A DNA stretch of 64,000 bases from Ascidia mentula (Eukaryota > Chordata > Ascidiacea > Phlebobranchia > Ascidiidae), in assembly GCA_947561715.1 (NCBI GenBank), contig OX387197.1, forward strand, positions 3,601,001-3,665,000, in the 5' to 3' direction. The notes under the pieces were generated by a model. That model had not been told where the DNA came from, ran no database searches, and saw only the letters and a program-made list of their open reading frames with translations. The translations under genes and the position numbers were made by a program. Positions within the stretch are counted from its first letter, which is position 1; the number at the start of each line of letters is the position of its first letter. Positions 44,901 through 58,200 of the stretch are shown here, in pieces.

Positions 44901-45608
44901 CCTTGAAGCACACACAGCAAGAAACAACTCTGTTATAACGACCACGAAAACAGATGCAGTGATAAAAGCTACAACGTCATTTTCGAGCACTGTAGCAACT
45001 TCGGCAAAAAGATCCACTCCAACAACAAGTTTAACAACATCTGCCGTCACAACCGATCACATGACTACATCTGTGACGTCACAGAGTTTAACTGCATCGG
45101 CTGCGAAGACAACAGTAGAAGTTTCGACGGCGTCGATGGAGCGGTCGTCTGCAGCGCCACTCTCTACAAGCGGGTCAATATCCACAAGTTCACCGACGAA
45201 TTTCACAAGTTCAACTTCAGTTTTGAGCACGTCAGCAGGTATGACGTTTGTGGATTGTTCTCAATATGAGTAAGATTTGCGTAATTCGTGTCAACTTGTT
45301 CATTGTAACTTCTGTTAGTTGGATTTGAGAATATAAATCCCTAACAGATAAATAATGTGTCAGTAATTACGACCGCCATCATACAGAACAACTGATAACA
45401 ATAAAAACATATCTTTGTATGACACCACTTCAAAGTATGTTTGTATTGCTTTTACTGACAACAATTTTTCTTTGTTACGGCAGGAACTGAAAATGCGACG
45501 TCCAACTCAACTGCATATCGCATCAAACCACAAGGGGGCAACTTTTTGCTGACCGCTATTTCCCTAACTGCAACCCATTTTATTGTTGTATATTTTGCAA
45601 AGTTTTAG
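38942..45608 (+). CDS. Gene 4: CUB-LDLa-trypsin protease with long mucin stalk and GPI-like tail
   Basis: Complete 13-exon model, 2667 nt (888 residues). Exons: 38942-38996 (signal peptide [18 protein letters not shown]), 39060-39187, 39521-39610, 39772-39904 (CUB), 40525-40635 (LDLa), 40951-41012, 41308-41474, 41814-41912, 42209-42360, 42849-42994, 43345-43492 (trypsin), 43988-45238 (stalk), 45484-45608 (tail). Activation site R-IVGG, triad TAAHC/NDISL/GDSGGP, Asp189 (GVDTCQ) and Gly226 (TPGVYS) indicate an active trypsin-like enzyme. The stalk is a Thr-dominated mucin-like region of about 417 residues. The final ~24 residues are hydrophobic ([17 protein letters not shown]) and end AKF, as expected for a GPI-anchor signal. 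This is the reference copy for the cassette. Confidence 0.92.
40270..40408. mobile_element. Foldback element, near-perfect 49-bp arms
   Basis: Arms 40270-40318 and 40360-40408 are reverse complements with one mismatch, beginning TAGGCCGGGTCCACAC, around a 41-bp loop. GC-rich compared with the intron. Non-coding MITE-like insertion between the CUB and LDLa exons of gene 4. Confidence 0.8.
44233..44769 (+). repeat. 78-bp coding tandem repeat in the gene 4 mucin stalk
   Basis: Seven in-frame units of 26 codons ([20 protein letters not shown] then TTEISP), the last one partial. Units differ by a few residues. Likely variable in copy number between alleles. Confidence 0.95.
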
Positions 45609-46746
45609 TCTTTGGCGATATATGTTTATTTGCACTTATGCTTGCCTTGTGTGTTTCTTATTCTTATGCAGTATTCCGCGTTTTATGCTTAAATGCAACA
45701 ATTACATTCTCAATATTTGACAGAATATATATTTCAATTCTCATCTAATGGCAAGCTAGCTCAGAGCTGTTAAATATAAATAAATCCTCAAATGGCGCCA
45801 AAACGCACAAAAGCGTTTAACTTGACGGGAAGTAGTGGCTTCCAATCAACAAGCATCAAACCAATACGTCAAGTGAAATGGCTTCCTAGACAAATAATTT
45901 TTTGCAAAATGGAGCTCAAAACAGAGTACATAAATCGTATGCATTGGGCGGACTACTTTTTGCATCACATACTCGGCCTGCAACAAATCATCACCCGCCA
46001 AGTTCACTTAAAATAATCGTAAAATTTAATTGCACGTGAAAATAACGAGCACAAAGATTGCTGGAATATTGAAATGTGATGAACGAGTAAGTAATTAACG
46101 AGCACGGTGAAAGGGCAAAAACAAACGAAAGAAAACGAGCATGGTGAGTCATAACGGAAACTACACTAAACATCAACGAGTCTGCTTTCCCATTTCATTA
46201 ATAAATGCTACGTTGTATTCCGAGGTAAGCGGATCTTGAAAACTCACAATTTAGGTCTGCTTTATAACAAACATCGTACGACATCTTTGAGTAAAATTGA
46301 ATTATTCTGTGAAACCACAAAAACATTTAACATTTACTTGTTTCTCTTGCGTTTAAACTTGTCATTTTAATAAAACGTTTCATTACTTTTCCATTTACAA
46401 CATATTAGAACGCAGAACTTTTCGCGCAACAAAGCACACAGGCGGTTAAAAATTATAATAAATTAAAGCACATTAGGAGTCCTGTACAAAGTATAACAAA
46501 AGCATAGCACAGTTTGGAAACACGCGCTTACTAAATGTACCGTGATGGTATAACGCATTCGACAATTAACTAAAAATGGGACTTTTTTAAATGAAAAGCA
46601 CAAACACAATTGCAAGTCACACATCTACATAAAGGTCAACCCCCAAAAAAGATTTACATAACGTCTTATATGTACAAAAACCTTTCCCGACACTTATGTT
46701 CAACTAAAATATTCGTAAAATTGTTATCAAAGGGCGAAGCTGCGTG
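45609..46746. other. Convergent intergenic region
   Basis: 3' flanks of gene 4 (plus strand) and the receptor gene (minus strand). AATAAA at 45779-45784 is a candidate poly(A) signal for gene 4. A 74-codon frame at 45792 has no family features and I do not call it. No clear poly(A) signal was identified for the minus-strand gene. Confidence 0.45.
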
Positions 46747-49700
46747 TTAGAAAGCTGTGAAATCTTCTTCAGTGTCTAAGGAAGGATAGATATTTCCCAC
46801 CGTTCCGTCTACGTCCATGCCGATGAGTTCCTGCATACATTGGACAAAACATGTCAGAGCCAACAATTTTAACATGAGAATTACAATATCCACAACGGAG
46901 TGGATTTGTGTTCAGTGCTTTTGGTATGGAAATACTACCACTAAGCTACTATTATTACTACCACTACTGGCACAACAATAACGGCGATTACATAATTACG
47001 AGTTTCCCAAAGAAACGTTGATATTGGCATTACAAGTGTTGTAAAGTGCAAATGTGCAAATTTCAAGTTATTTAAAATATAAATCATTCGAACCTTGCGT
47101 GACATCAATGTATTGATGTACGCAAATCAAACAAATTATCTATAACACAATGCAAGTGAAGGTACAACCATTATAGCGACACCAAGTGTAATGGTTTAGG
47201 TGAGAGAGGATGGTAAGAATATTTGACAGACAGTTCCGTACAATGTGTGGTAACACCAACAGCACCGTTTGCGCTATTCAATGCTACAGTTGAAAAATAT
47301 TTATGGTGAATGCGTTAGTTTTTAGATACGGAGGGTTGGTTAGTGGTTAAGATGACATGACCCCCAGTCCCCCTTTACAGGCAATGGCCTGTAAAAACAA
47401 GACAATACTACATGCAGTGTGTAAGGCTGACTTTAAAAAGTAGCCGAAGTTGAGTAAAAAAGTCATGCAATAGTGATGCTGTAAAACTAGTACATTTAAA
47501 AAAGATACGCTGCGACAGAGAGTGTTCTTGAGGCACTGAGTCGTTCAGGACCTGCAGATTGCAGACAGGCATTCGACAAAATAGTACACCAAGATGAAGG
47601 CTTCACTGGTTACTTTTGTTGCATTTTTTTTTGTCATATCCCTATCTCAGAAGCAAAGATGTCATGTTTGGTAAAACTCATTTCATAGGGCAAAGTGCGT
47701 GAGGTCAAGTTTAGTGCAATTACCTTCGGTTCGAATCAACGAACCGCACGATATGTCCACAGCAAACGATACTAGCTTCGATCGTATGACGTTTAATTGT
47801 ACTCGAAAAAAGCAGGCCGTCTATTTTACCTCTTAGCAAACAGACTACCATTCGATGACCCGCCAATAGGTGGAAGACTACGGATAGGGGGAAGTTCCCC
47901 AAGTGGCGAAACACGGGTTCTTCCCCGACCCCACAAGGAGGGCAATTTTGACGGGGCGAGAAACGTTAGCTGAAAATCAATATGATGTTGGTAGACCTTT
48001 GATTCATGCCTGACAAGTTTAAATGACGTTTTTCTTTTCGCCAGTTTGCAGGCCTTTGGGAGTGATTTCGATTTGTGTTTGTAATGACAGATTTAGGTTT
48101 AAAATTCAATCATCGTGATACGGAACGAAATCAGGGAAATACCTACCCATGTTTTTTTTGTCTCAGATTAAATCTAGGATAACAGCATTAAAACTTTTTC
48201 AACGCCACCTGTTGTGCGTGACACAGGTAAAAACTACTTTTAGCATTTTACATTTATTTTTCCTTGTTTTTGTATGCGAAACATGCTTTCTTTAAAATGA
48301 AACTGCGTTTTAACACAAGGTCATTTTAGGGTATGCATAACTGTGGAATTCAAGCACAGCAATTTCGTGTGGCATTATTGCTGTGTGCCCACTATTAGTG
48401 ATCTCATCAAACAACAACAAACTAAAACTATCTCTACAAATGTGTAAATATTCAAGGAAACTACTGGTCGGCTATGCTACTTGCATACATTCTAAAACAA
48501 TAAACAACTATCCCTAATCATTGGGATTTTACAGAGCAATAACATCCATCTAGACACCATACATTTTCTAACCACTTTTATCAGAATAAAAAAGTTATCA
48601 GAGCATATAATTCACAACTGCCGGCCATCAAAAACTCACAGCAAGTGTTTTGCTGTAATAAAAGTAAGGCTCACTGCGAAAGAGCGCTTCTCAATCACGG
48701 AAATCTAGGCTAGCAATGCATGTTTACATACCGAAGGATCTTCGAGCAGCTTTTCAGCGAGATTGGAAGTTAGAACGTAAACGTCGGGTCTTCGTCGTGG
48801 ATCTGAGTTCCAACAGCTCTCCATGATCGAGAACCTGAAAAGGATTTTAATTCAGTTGATTTACTCCACACGCCGATTCGGCCTTAAAATGAACAGACAT
48901 ATTTACGGATTTTTATTATCAAAAATGTTTGGCGACTTTTTTCTCTTCATGTAATATCGATTTTGCAAATACAGACGCTGAAATCACTGTTTTTTGTACC
49001 CTGCTGATTTGCCATTATTCTGATCAGTGCATAGGGAAGTTACGGCTTTTCCAAAAGTTACATAATACGTGCTTAACTTTGTAGGGAGTAAGTTTTACCG
49101 GATAGTAGGGCTTGGGCAGAAGTCTAAAACCCAGCTTACAATCTCCACATAACCAACTTACATGCTTTCCGAACAACCGGGGTTCTGAAGTCTGTTGTTG
49201 GCTGCAAGGTGGTCTTGAAGTTGGGACGTTGCTACGTCAGCGTACGGAGTCGCACCACGTGATGCAATCTCCCACATCACCACTCCGAATGACCATCTGC
49301 GGCAGGAAAATAAGGCTTATTGCCTCCTTTATAGTCAGAGTTAACATCGGGACAGAACCAAATAAACAATAGGCACGGTGCATTTTGTATTTCATAAACC
49401 TTGCCCGTTTTTGAAGGACAATATGGTGTTGATGACGTTTGTTTGAAACAAACAGCGATAATTTCTCAATAAAGGCCGGCGAGTTCGTCTATAATTTGTG
49501 TTCAATTAAAAAAAACAGCACGTTTTGACACTGTTCATTCCGCAGCTGTAATAAGGATAAATCGCACACATGGATAAAGAAGGTGTCTGTCCTTATATAT
49601 TATTTTTTGCTACATTCATTCACACCAACAAAATGTGATAAAAAAGGTATTTGGACTATGTGTTGTGCCTTGCAGTAACACTGAAACACAAGGTAACAAT

Positions 49701-52700
49701 TGAAAGGCGTGTGCGGAGTGACGTAAGTTTGCATTGGAATTTATACCTGCAGATCCGATTTTATTCATTAACCACAAAAGTATTTATGACAGCACAACTC
49801 ATTTAATCGATATTAAATTTTAACGAGATTGTATGTTACATGCAATTAAATTTTAACGAGATTGTACACCCAACCGCTTTGCCATCAGTGGTGTCGCTAA
49901 AGAGCGTACAAACTAAACTCTCGAGTGACGCAATTCCAGCGCACACAAACGCATTGAGCAAATATACACGGTGTCAGCCCCGCACCATGAGCAAATTTGC
50001 ACTCTGTCGACATTGTTCTGTCACTTAGCTTAGCAGGTGCTTGTGTTTCGCATGGGAGCCTCCGAATAAATGCGCGTTTTCGTAACAATACTGCAGCTAT
50101 TCAACAACATAAGTAAAAATCGACCTCTTTTTGAATTGGACACAGGTATTTAGTACTGGTGGGTTCCTGGAACTTGAGTATTAACGCCCACGAACACAAA
50201 ATCAACTAATTTCGAATTTTCGTGTTGGTTTTGTTTCAGCATAAATACTGATTTGTACTCGATCAGCAGTTCGACACTTTCCACCCTGCGGAAGCCTTTA
50301 AATCAGCAATGTTTGCACAAGTACCCAATTGAGGCGCTTTTTATCTTTACGACTTAACAATTTCGGGCAAATAATCTCTTTAGGATTTTGGGATTCCACA
50401 CCCATAAAAATTTTCCCGCCCAGTGCCACGTGCTTTCATTTAAAACATTTCAGCTAGTCTTTGCCATTAAATGCAAGTTTGTTCTATGCTGCAATGCATG
50501 CAGTGATTCTATACATATATTTGTGTATCGGATGTTCATAACGACACACGATATTACCCATGTCACATAGAAACGCTTGTATTGCTGTCCTGGCTCCAGG
50601 TTTGCAGCATGTCGGCATTGTTTGCCATGTTATGAGGCTACTCGAAGACCTAAACGGATTTGCCGACAGAGTGCGAATCCTTATTAAACTGATATAGGGT
50701 GTCTGTTGGTTTTGACGTTAGTGCCATATGTCAGACAAATATGAGCCAGATCACAATATATTTTGGGAATAACAGAAACTGTAACATTTCGTTAAGAAGC
50801 CACCACATCTTCGGTGTTTACTCAATAGCGTGGAATTAAACTTGTGCGGGGTAACATTTATGTCATGAGGTTCAGGTATAGCTCATACAAAAATATCCAT
50901 AACAAATACCAACTTACCAAGCAATACCACCTAGTTTGTTACAGATAATGCTATACTCATTTGTGTTTCAACCGTTCAACGCTTTACCCAGAAATTACGC
51001 GCCTCCCTCGGTGCTTCATTCAGTTTCGCAAATCAAACAATGCTTCGAAAAACTCTTTGTTTTGGCGCCCGACTGTTGCCACTTAAAACGACACTTGAAA
51101 TTTACGAAAATATAACGTTGACGATAACAAACCTCGTCGACCCTTGACGGGATCGACAGCCTTTGGGAGAAAATATTTCCATTAACCAGTAACAAAATGT
51201 TTAAAGACATTCCAATTAACCACATACGAGTCATGCATTGTTTAGTCAAGTTTATTTCGCCTGACGTGTTGTAAAATGTCGCTCACTCCCGAAGGTGGAG
51301 GGGAGGGAACATGGGAAACTATACTAAGCTTGTTTCAGCTGCATTTGGGTTCATGTTTGTTACGTGAGGTTGGAACACATATTGAAATACGTGTTATTCA
51401 TTTGTCGCTATCTAAATAGTTATCTTGCCTCTTGAACCATTTTATCTGTTACCACGGGTTACTTACACATCTGACGTTTTGGTCGACAATTCACCTTCAA
51501 GGACCTCTATTGCTTGCCACCTCTTTCTCTCATCAGAATCCTGAACAAGAAATGGTAACATCCGTACATTACACCACCTTTCACGGTTAAGTATGACATG
51601 AAAGTTGGATACAATTTGAATCCTTTTACAATTAACTACTGAATATTTTTCAATTTATTGGTCAATAATATGAATAAAATATGTGACAGGTAAGTTGACT
51701 TTGTGTAAAGCCAGGTTTAAAAATGATCAATTAAATGCAATCAGTCGAGAGAGTACCCAGACTATTTCAATTCACCCGACAGCAGTTGGTAAATAGAACA
51801 CGTAATCGAGACCAAGAACTATTTTGTGCTTTCAAAGCAAATACTGAAAGCAGTTGCGTTTCAAAGTGCACTAAGCTTATAAATATTTGACGTCTTTATT
51901 TAGTGTAAATGGCGCTTACGTGAGGAGCCAATCGCTACTCCGCTGCAATGGTGTTAATGATTAATGCAATCCACAAAACGTTGCAATGACGTATTACAAG
52001 GGTACAGTTCACTTTATGAGTTGTTGTCAAATTGCCTAATAAAGGTAGTTGGAGGTTGCGCAATATCGAGTTGCGGACTCAACGTTAAAAAGATGTAGAG
52101 ACCGCATACTTTTTAAACATCACAAATGTATAGCCTAACCAAACACACTTTTTGTTGTAAAACATGGATTTCTGCCCCACATATTTTAATAAATAATGAA
52201 GAAACCAACCTCGACTTGTGAAACTTCGTTATTCTCGTAATCGTACAACATAGGTGTGCGGTCCTCGCCCAGCATCACACACTTCGCTTGCAGGTGGCAA
52301 TGGACGATGTTTCTGTGGAGATAAGAACGTAAGTTACGCTATTTTCGACGCCTTTTTGAACATAATATTCCAGTAGAAATTGAAAGGGAAGTGCTTTGGC
52401 ATGTTTCTGTCGTAATGTTGCAACAAACCTCAGTGTAGACGATATATTTAAATTATGAGGTACTTGTACCAATAATACGTGCAAACATAATTATTTATCC
52501 AACTCGTGCACAACGCTGGCAAGTTTAAAGTTGATGTTTAGGAAACTGATGACGCTACACGGAAAAGTACCAGGCTTATCACAAAAACGAGTTAATTATT
52601 GGCAGAGCATGATATATGACGGAGGTTGTCACATACTTTGCCCAGCATGGGAACTGGTAAATTAAACACCACAGGAACCCTGTTCCTATTTCTGGCTATT

Positions 52701-55279
52701 ACGAAACATTTTAGTTTATCTACTAGACTATAACCAATGTTGGGGAAAACAAGTGCTATGCGCTGCTTTTTGGCAACTTTCGAAGTCGGACCACGGTTGT
52801 AAGTTTGTCGGGAGCTTTGTCTACCGTAACAGTGTCTACCGTAACAAATTAAGCCTCAATTTTACGTTGCAACATGCTTTTTTCAATGGCGTAAGTTTAC
52901 CCAGAGACTTTAAACACATCAACCATAATCGCCTGAAACTATCCGACAAACAAAACGTCACAGGGGAGGCAAGACGAATGTTTGTGGTGGAGTGAGTAAA
53001 TGGTCTGAATGAGTGATAAGGATCCACTTAACGTGGACGAAGCGTTTTCCACCCGTTACAGCAAACAGTCGCAAAACTTACTGACGATCCAATTCTTTAA
53101 GTACTTTCAATTTGTGACCGTGGGACGCAGGGAAATTTACGACTCCGGAAGGAAATAAGATATATTGGCAATATATTATTCTCATAAACCATTAATGTTC
53201 ATGATGTCATAAAAGCTCGTGAAACGCATTTAAAACAGCCGAGCGGATCAACAATAAAAAATGTTTCCCAACACTAAAACAATAGAATTGTTAGCTTTGT
53301 TGCATTTTTCCTCCAAGCCAAAGTTGTCAGCCTCGTTTTATTTCATCCCCTACTGTAAAAACTTGCAAGGGATAGAATGCCATGATAAGGTTTACTTAAC
53401 GGGCGTAGTGTTGGCACAAGAACTAATTATCAATTTAACAAACACTTCGGTCGCCTGGGAAATGGAAAATGTTGTCCGCAGGGTTTTTCCAAAACAGATC
53501 AAGTAATTTTTAATCGATTTCTTTCAATCATTTCGTTGATGAAATGCAAGCAGTACTTAACAAGTTATGGTATTGTTGTTCTTATGATTTAACCAAGGCG
53601 TTTCGCGTTTTTAATGAGAAATGCATTGCTTAGATACCAAGTTACACCTACCGCGCCCATAACCAACACAAGTACTTTTGTCCTTATTGAAACCTTTGCA
53701 ATACCTAGTCACACCAAATTGAATCAATGTCAATATAAACGGTATGAAACGCGTTACACAAAAGCAGCCGTCGCCACTTTGGTAATCATTAAATGTACAG
53801 GTTGCTATTGTTAAGTGTGCTAAGCGAATTAAGCGGGGTGACTGCCTTGAGTAAATGATTACTTTGGCGCTACGCAAACACTCTGTCTGCGCTGAAAGTA
53901 GAGTTTGGAAGCAATGCACTGGCACCAAGAGAAACCATTTGTATGATGTGTTCCTCATTAGAAGTTTTCAAAACGAAAACGATCGCATTTTATCCGTTTC
54001 ATAAACTGTTCGACAAACTTTCCTGATGTACCGCGGTGAAATGCAAAAGCGTGGTGTGATATATAGGTTTATGGAAAACAAAAAATGTGTATTGTGGGGT
54101 TAAAATCTTTCATACGTAAAACACAGCCTTTCACGGTACAAAATCGAAATTGGCGTTTACTTGGCATGTAGATACTGCAAGCCTTGTCCTATCCCGTTGA
54201 TGACACTTATCATTTCGTCTGGTTGAAGTCCGTTTGTACCTTGCGAGGTCATGAAGTCCGACAGGTTTCCATGTTCGGTGTAAAGCAACGCGTAATGAAT
54301 CTCATCTAAACGTAAAAGGGAAACCAACATTTACGATTGAGTGTTGATTTGCCTGAAAGGTTTTACTTTGAAATGCTGTAATTTTACTAACGATATGGGC
54401 TACTTTAATGATAAATATTAGCAGCATGATTTTTTTGCTTTGGTTGGTTTGAACAAAAGGAAGGCCTTCCATATTATGTTACAACTGCGCCCAATTCTGT
54501 GAGCTGAACTGGGTCGTCATGAAATAACTTGCTTTAACAAAATAAGAGATTCCGTCAAAGGGACGTCAACAAGCAATTTAGGTGTTTTTCACCCACTTGA
54601 ATCCGTGTGTGATCCACAGAAGGGCAAAATGTTCGAGTGCTCTTGTGCGCTCGCTTCCTTCATCAGGCGAATCCTCGCCTCGAAACTACTGCGGTCAATC
54701 GTGTCGTTGCCGTTCAGGCTGTTGAAATTACACGGGTCGTAGTTTAGTTATGAACAAGTTTCGCGGTTTGCGTCACGACAAACACTCGATCCAAGCGCTT
54801 GGTATTTCAATAGCAATAAAAAATATAGGACACTTTGGCGACAAACACTTTTTAACTTTAAACTGGCTTTAAATCACTAACTATAAAATTAAGACTTTAT
54901 TGTGAAGAGAACGTGAGGTCCTATTTCATTTTGGAAATATTACAACCAACAATAGTGTTAACAAAACATACCTTAAACCCGTGCTTTCCAACCTTTTTCA
55001 GTTCGCTTTTAATGCAAGTTTTAATGTGCGACCCACAATGAGATATGTTACGTAATGATAATGAAATAATTTCGTGATCTAATAGAAAACTGTAACATTT
55101 AGAAATGCTTCGCGACCCAACTGAAATAGCTTCGCGACCCACTGGTTGGGAAGCACTGCTTTAAACTATATAAAGTACATTTCAACCTACTTCAAAGTCT
55201 TAACAATAGCTTTGGTCGGTTGGCGGTCCAGTCCATAGTTTTGAATGGTAACTATCTTTGTCTGTCCAAACGAACCCTC
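46747..55279 (-). CDS. Gene 5 kinase-domain exons (degenerate active site)
   Basis: Exons in transcript order: 55279-55191 (glycine loop EGSFG with the first Gly replaced by Lys; beta-3 Lys kept in AIVKTLK), 54718-54597 (helix C, FEARIRLMKEASAQEHSNIL), 54305-54161 (hinge side, YTEHGNLSDFM), 52312-52210 (catalytic loop NIVHCHLQAKCVML where HRDLAARN is expected; then DYE where DFG is expected), 51540-51467 (KRWQAIEVLEGELSTKTSDV), 49296-49162 (WSFGVVMWEIASRG), 48834-48732 (CWNSDPRRRPDV), 46830-46747 (tail ending in EEDFTAF). The substrate-lobe scaffold is well kept while HRD Asp and the metal-binding Asn are gone: a pseudokinase with a preserved fold. The tail contains NIYPSL, a possible Tyr docking site. 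Confidence 0.85.
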
Positions 55280-58200
55280 CTGCAAATACAAAACGTCACA
55301 AAAATCTAACAATTTACAAAATAGTTGGTTGTTCTGCAACTTTAGTCAAGGTTTTTGTTTGTCACAAAAACTAGTTTTTTCATCCAACCCTGATGAAGTC
55401 TACCCGCTCCAAATGTTGGTTAAATACAAACCCCGTTGTCGTTTCATGTGTCGGAAGGACAGTCATGAAAATTATATTATGTATGGCAGCAACAGCACAA
55501 TTTAGTCTTACCACATATAAACCTGTTTAGGTTAAATTCCATACATTATATGTAAAGAATGCATTGAAATGTTAAGCTAAGCAAACAAGGTTTGGTTGGG
55601 TTCTTGAAATGTCCTCCTTTTAAAACGTACCTTGATAATCTCTTCCCCAACCACTTCACCCTTGTCGTAGGCCAATCCATAGTCTTGTATCACAGCTTCG
55701 CCATTTTCGTCCAAATCCGGTGGTGAAAGTGGCACCACCGGTAAGGGTATAAATGGGACGTTTGATTCGGATGGTTCCCTCTCTACAGACTTTTGGGACT
55801 TGTTGTCATCGTCACCTTTGTCCATGGTTGCGTAAACTGCGGCCCCCGCTAGTGCTGCAGCTCCAGCATGTCTACAAAGAAGTAGATTCGTTTTGATAGC
55901 AAACAACTCACTGCATGACAGAACCTTACCAAAAACAATAAGATAACGAATTTCTCGTAAACAACTCGTTAAAACAAGATAGTGTTCTTTAAGTGTAAAA
56001 CTTAGTATCTCAAAATAATATAATTATAATGAACATTACATTTCATTGGCAAATGGGTAGCCGCCATCATCATCATCATCATTTTTATCTTCTTCTTTTT
56101 GTACAGATTGGTAATCTGATTCACCATTCATGCTGGTTTCATCACCAGGGTCATTCTTGTTATCTAGTTTTGTATTTTATCCACAAATAATTATCATATT
56201 GCTATTCTCAATTGTTTTCAGAAATAATATGCAGTTGCACCACTATTATAGTTGTAGAATATGATCACAATTAAAGTAATCGTTACATTTTTTAACATTT
56301 AAAAAACATTAACCAAATCACAAAAATCTATTTTTATTGGCAGTAAAATAGTTTTACCTGACAAGTCAGTGAAAAAGTACAAAACTTTGCAAATTTTAAT
56401 TTTTCTAGAAAAGGTAAGTAACTGGAAATGGACCTGGTTGAGAAGAAGTTTCATCATATTCCTCATAAGTCAAGTTGACATGTTGAGAAGTGCTGCTTCG
56501 TGGCTGTATTAAAAGTAAAATTTACACCTGGCAAAAAATAATTGAAATTAGAATATCCTTACACTTGGGTTTTCACTGGTGGTCTCAGAATTTAAAACTT
56601 CTTTCTTCGGATCGCCTTTGTGTTTTGATTTGTACAAAAGGTATGATATGATGATGAGACATATGGCCAAAGCAGCACCCAATGCACCGGCAACAGCATA
56701 TAAGATTGTATCATCAACCATTCCTGCTGCAGCACCAAAGCAACCATCTAAACAGAAAATACCCCTTGTAATCCAAAGTTGCATAAATGGTGTCATACTA
56801 TTTTCATGTGGTTTTACAAATTAAATCGTGGACTACACAAGACACCACCAGGCAAGCAACATGCAGTTAGGTTAAAGGAAATCAAAGCAAATTAGTTTGC
56901 AACAAGCAGAAAAGACAAAGTAGAAAAGGAAAGACAAAACTTGGCATGCTGGAAGAGTGCAAACCTGTAAAACAAAAGAGATCTGCTCTTTTTGCAAGCA
57001 TGGACCAATAATGTGTATTTGCCAATGGTAAAGATGTGATAAATTTCAAATCAGTGCATTAAAGTCTACACAGTCTTTTAACATTGAGGAAACATGCATA
57101 CAACCAACAAACATGACTTTGTTTCAGTCCTAGAAACTTTTATAAAACTGTGACACATATGAATTTAATTTAACCTCCTGTTTCTGTTTGAGAAATTGTT
57201 TCACATGTTGGACACTCTACTGTTGTCGGACAGTTTGTGTTACTCTCAGTCAGTTCTTGATCAGATGCTACACAAAAACAAGTAGAAGTGGTTGAACATT
57301 TTACTGCACTAAAATATTGTGTACGTTGCAAAAACGCGAGTGAAATCTTTTCTAAAGTTTACACCATATTGAAATAAAAGTAAAACATGTTTTGTGAAAC
57401 CACATTTACTTGGTTCATATTTTACAAAAAATCAAAAGTATTGGAAGGAGATTAACCTTGGGTAGTTTTTGTGCATGGGTCACATGTTGGGCATTCAGTG
57501 GTCTGTTGGCTAGTTACAATTTCTTGTGTTGAAAAATAACCCTCTGGAATACCAGATTGCAATAATTGTACATATTTTTGTGCGGACTAATTACAAACAT
57601 TCAAATGGCACCTTGTGTGGTTTCTGTACATGGGTCACAAGTTGGACATTCAGTGGGGTTGGGGCAAGTTACAGTTTGTGCTGTGGATATGACATTACCT
57701 GTGGCAAAAGTTAATAATTTACCCCCCTACGCTTCACACAAGACATATAAAAAAATTGAAAACTTTAAAAACAAAATGACACATTCTGACACTATTACGG
57801 CTCTTTTGCACATAGTATGACACAAATATAACATTAATTAAATGCTACATGAAATCAAATATATAAAGAACCTTGTGTGCTTTCTGTGATGGTGTCGCAA
57901 GTTGGACATTCAGTAGTTGTGATGGATTCTTGGGTTGAAATTATGTTAACTGAAAAAAAAGTATATTTCACTTTGTTAGAAATGATCGAAATTTTTGTGC
58001 AGATACACAGGAGATTAGCATGTGAAAATGAATTGAATTACAAATATGCTGAGACTCTATATGTCCAACATACTAGCAACAATTTTGTCGCTTTTCACTA
58101 AAACAAGAAATCATGCATATTTTCAAATACTTTGTGTTGTTTCTGTGCAAGGTTCACAGGTTGGACACTCAGTTGGGGTAACACCTGCTGTGCTAGCAAA

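Noticed and set aside
44028..45050. Long antisense frame rich in Val and Cys
   Set aside because: It is the reverse reading of the Thr-codon repeats of the gene 4 stalk; repeat structure keeps several frames open.
45792..46016. 74-codon frame after gene 4
   Set aside because: No signal peptide, domain or conservation evidence; composition like flanking non-coding DNA.
54597..54718. Hammerhead-like CCTGATGA plus CGAAC on the minus strand
   Set aside because: It lies in a kinase exon (helix C, IRLMKEASAQEHSN) that is needed for frame and fold. The core lacks GAAA and a closing helix.
55383..55430. CTGATGA motif in a gene 5 intron
   Set aside because: No hairpin followed by GAAA; isolated heptamer.
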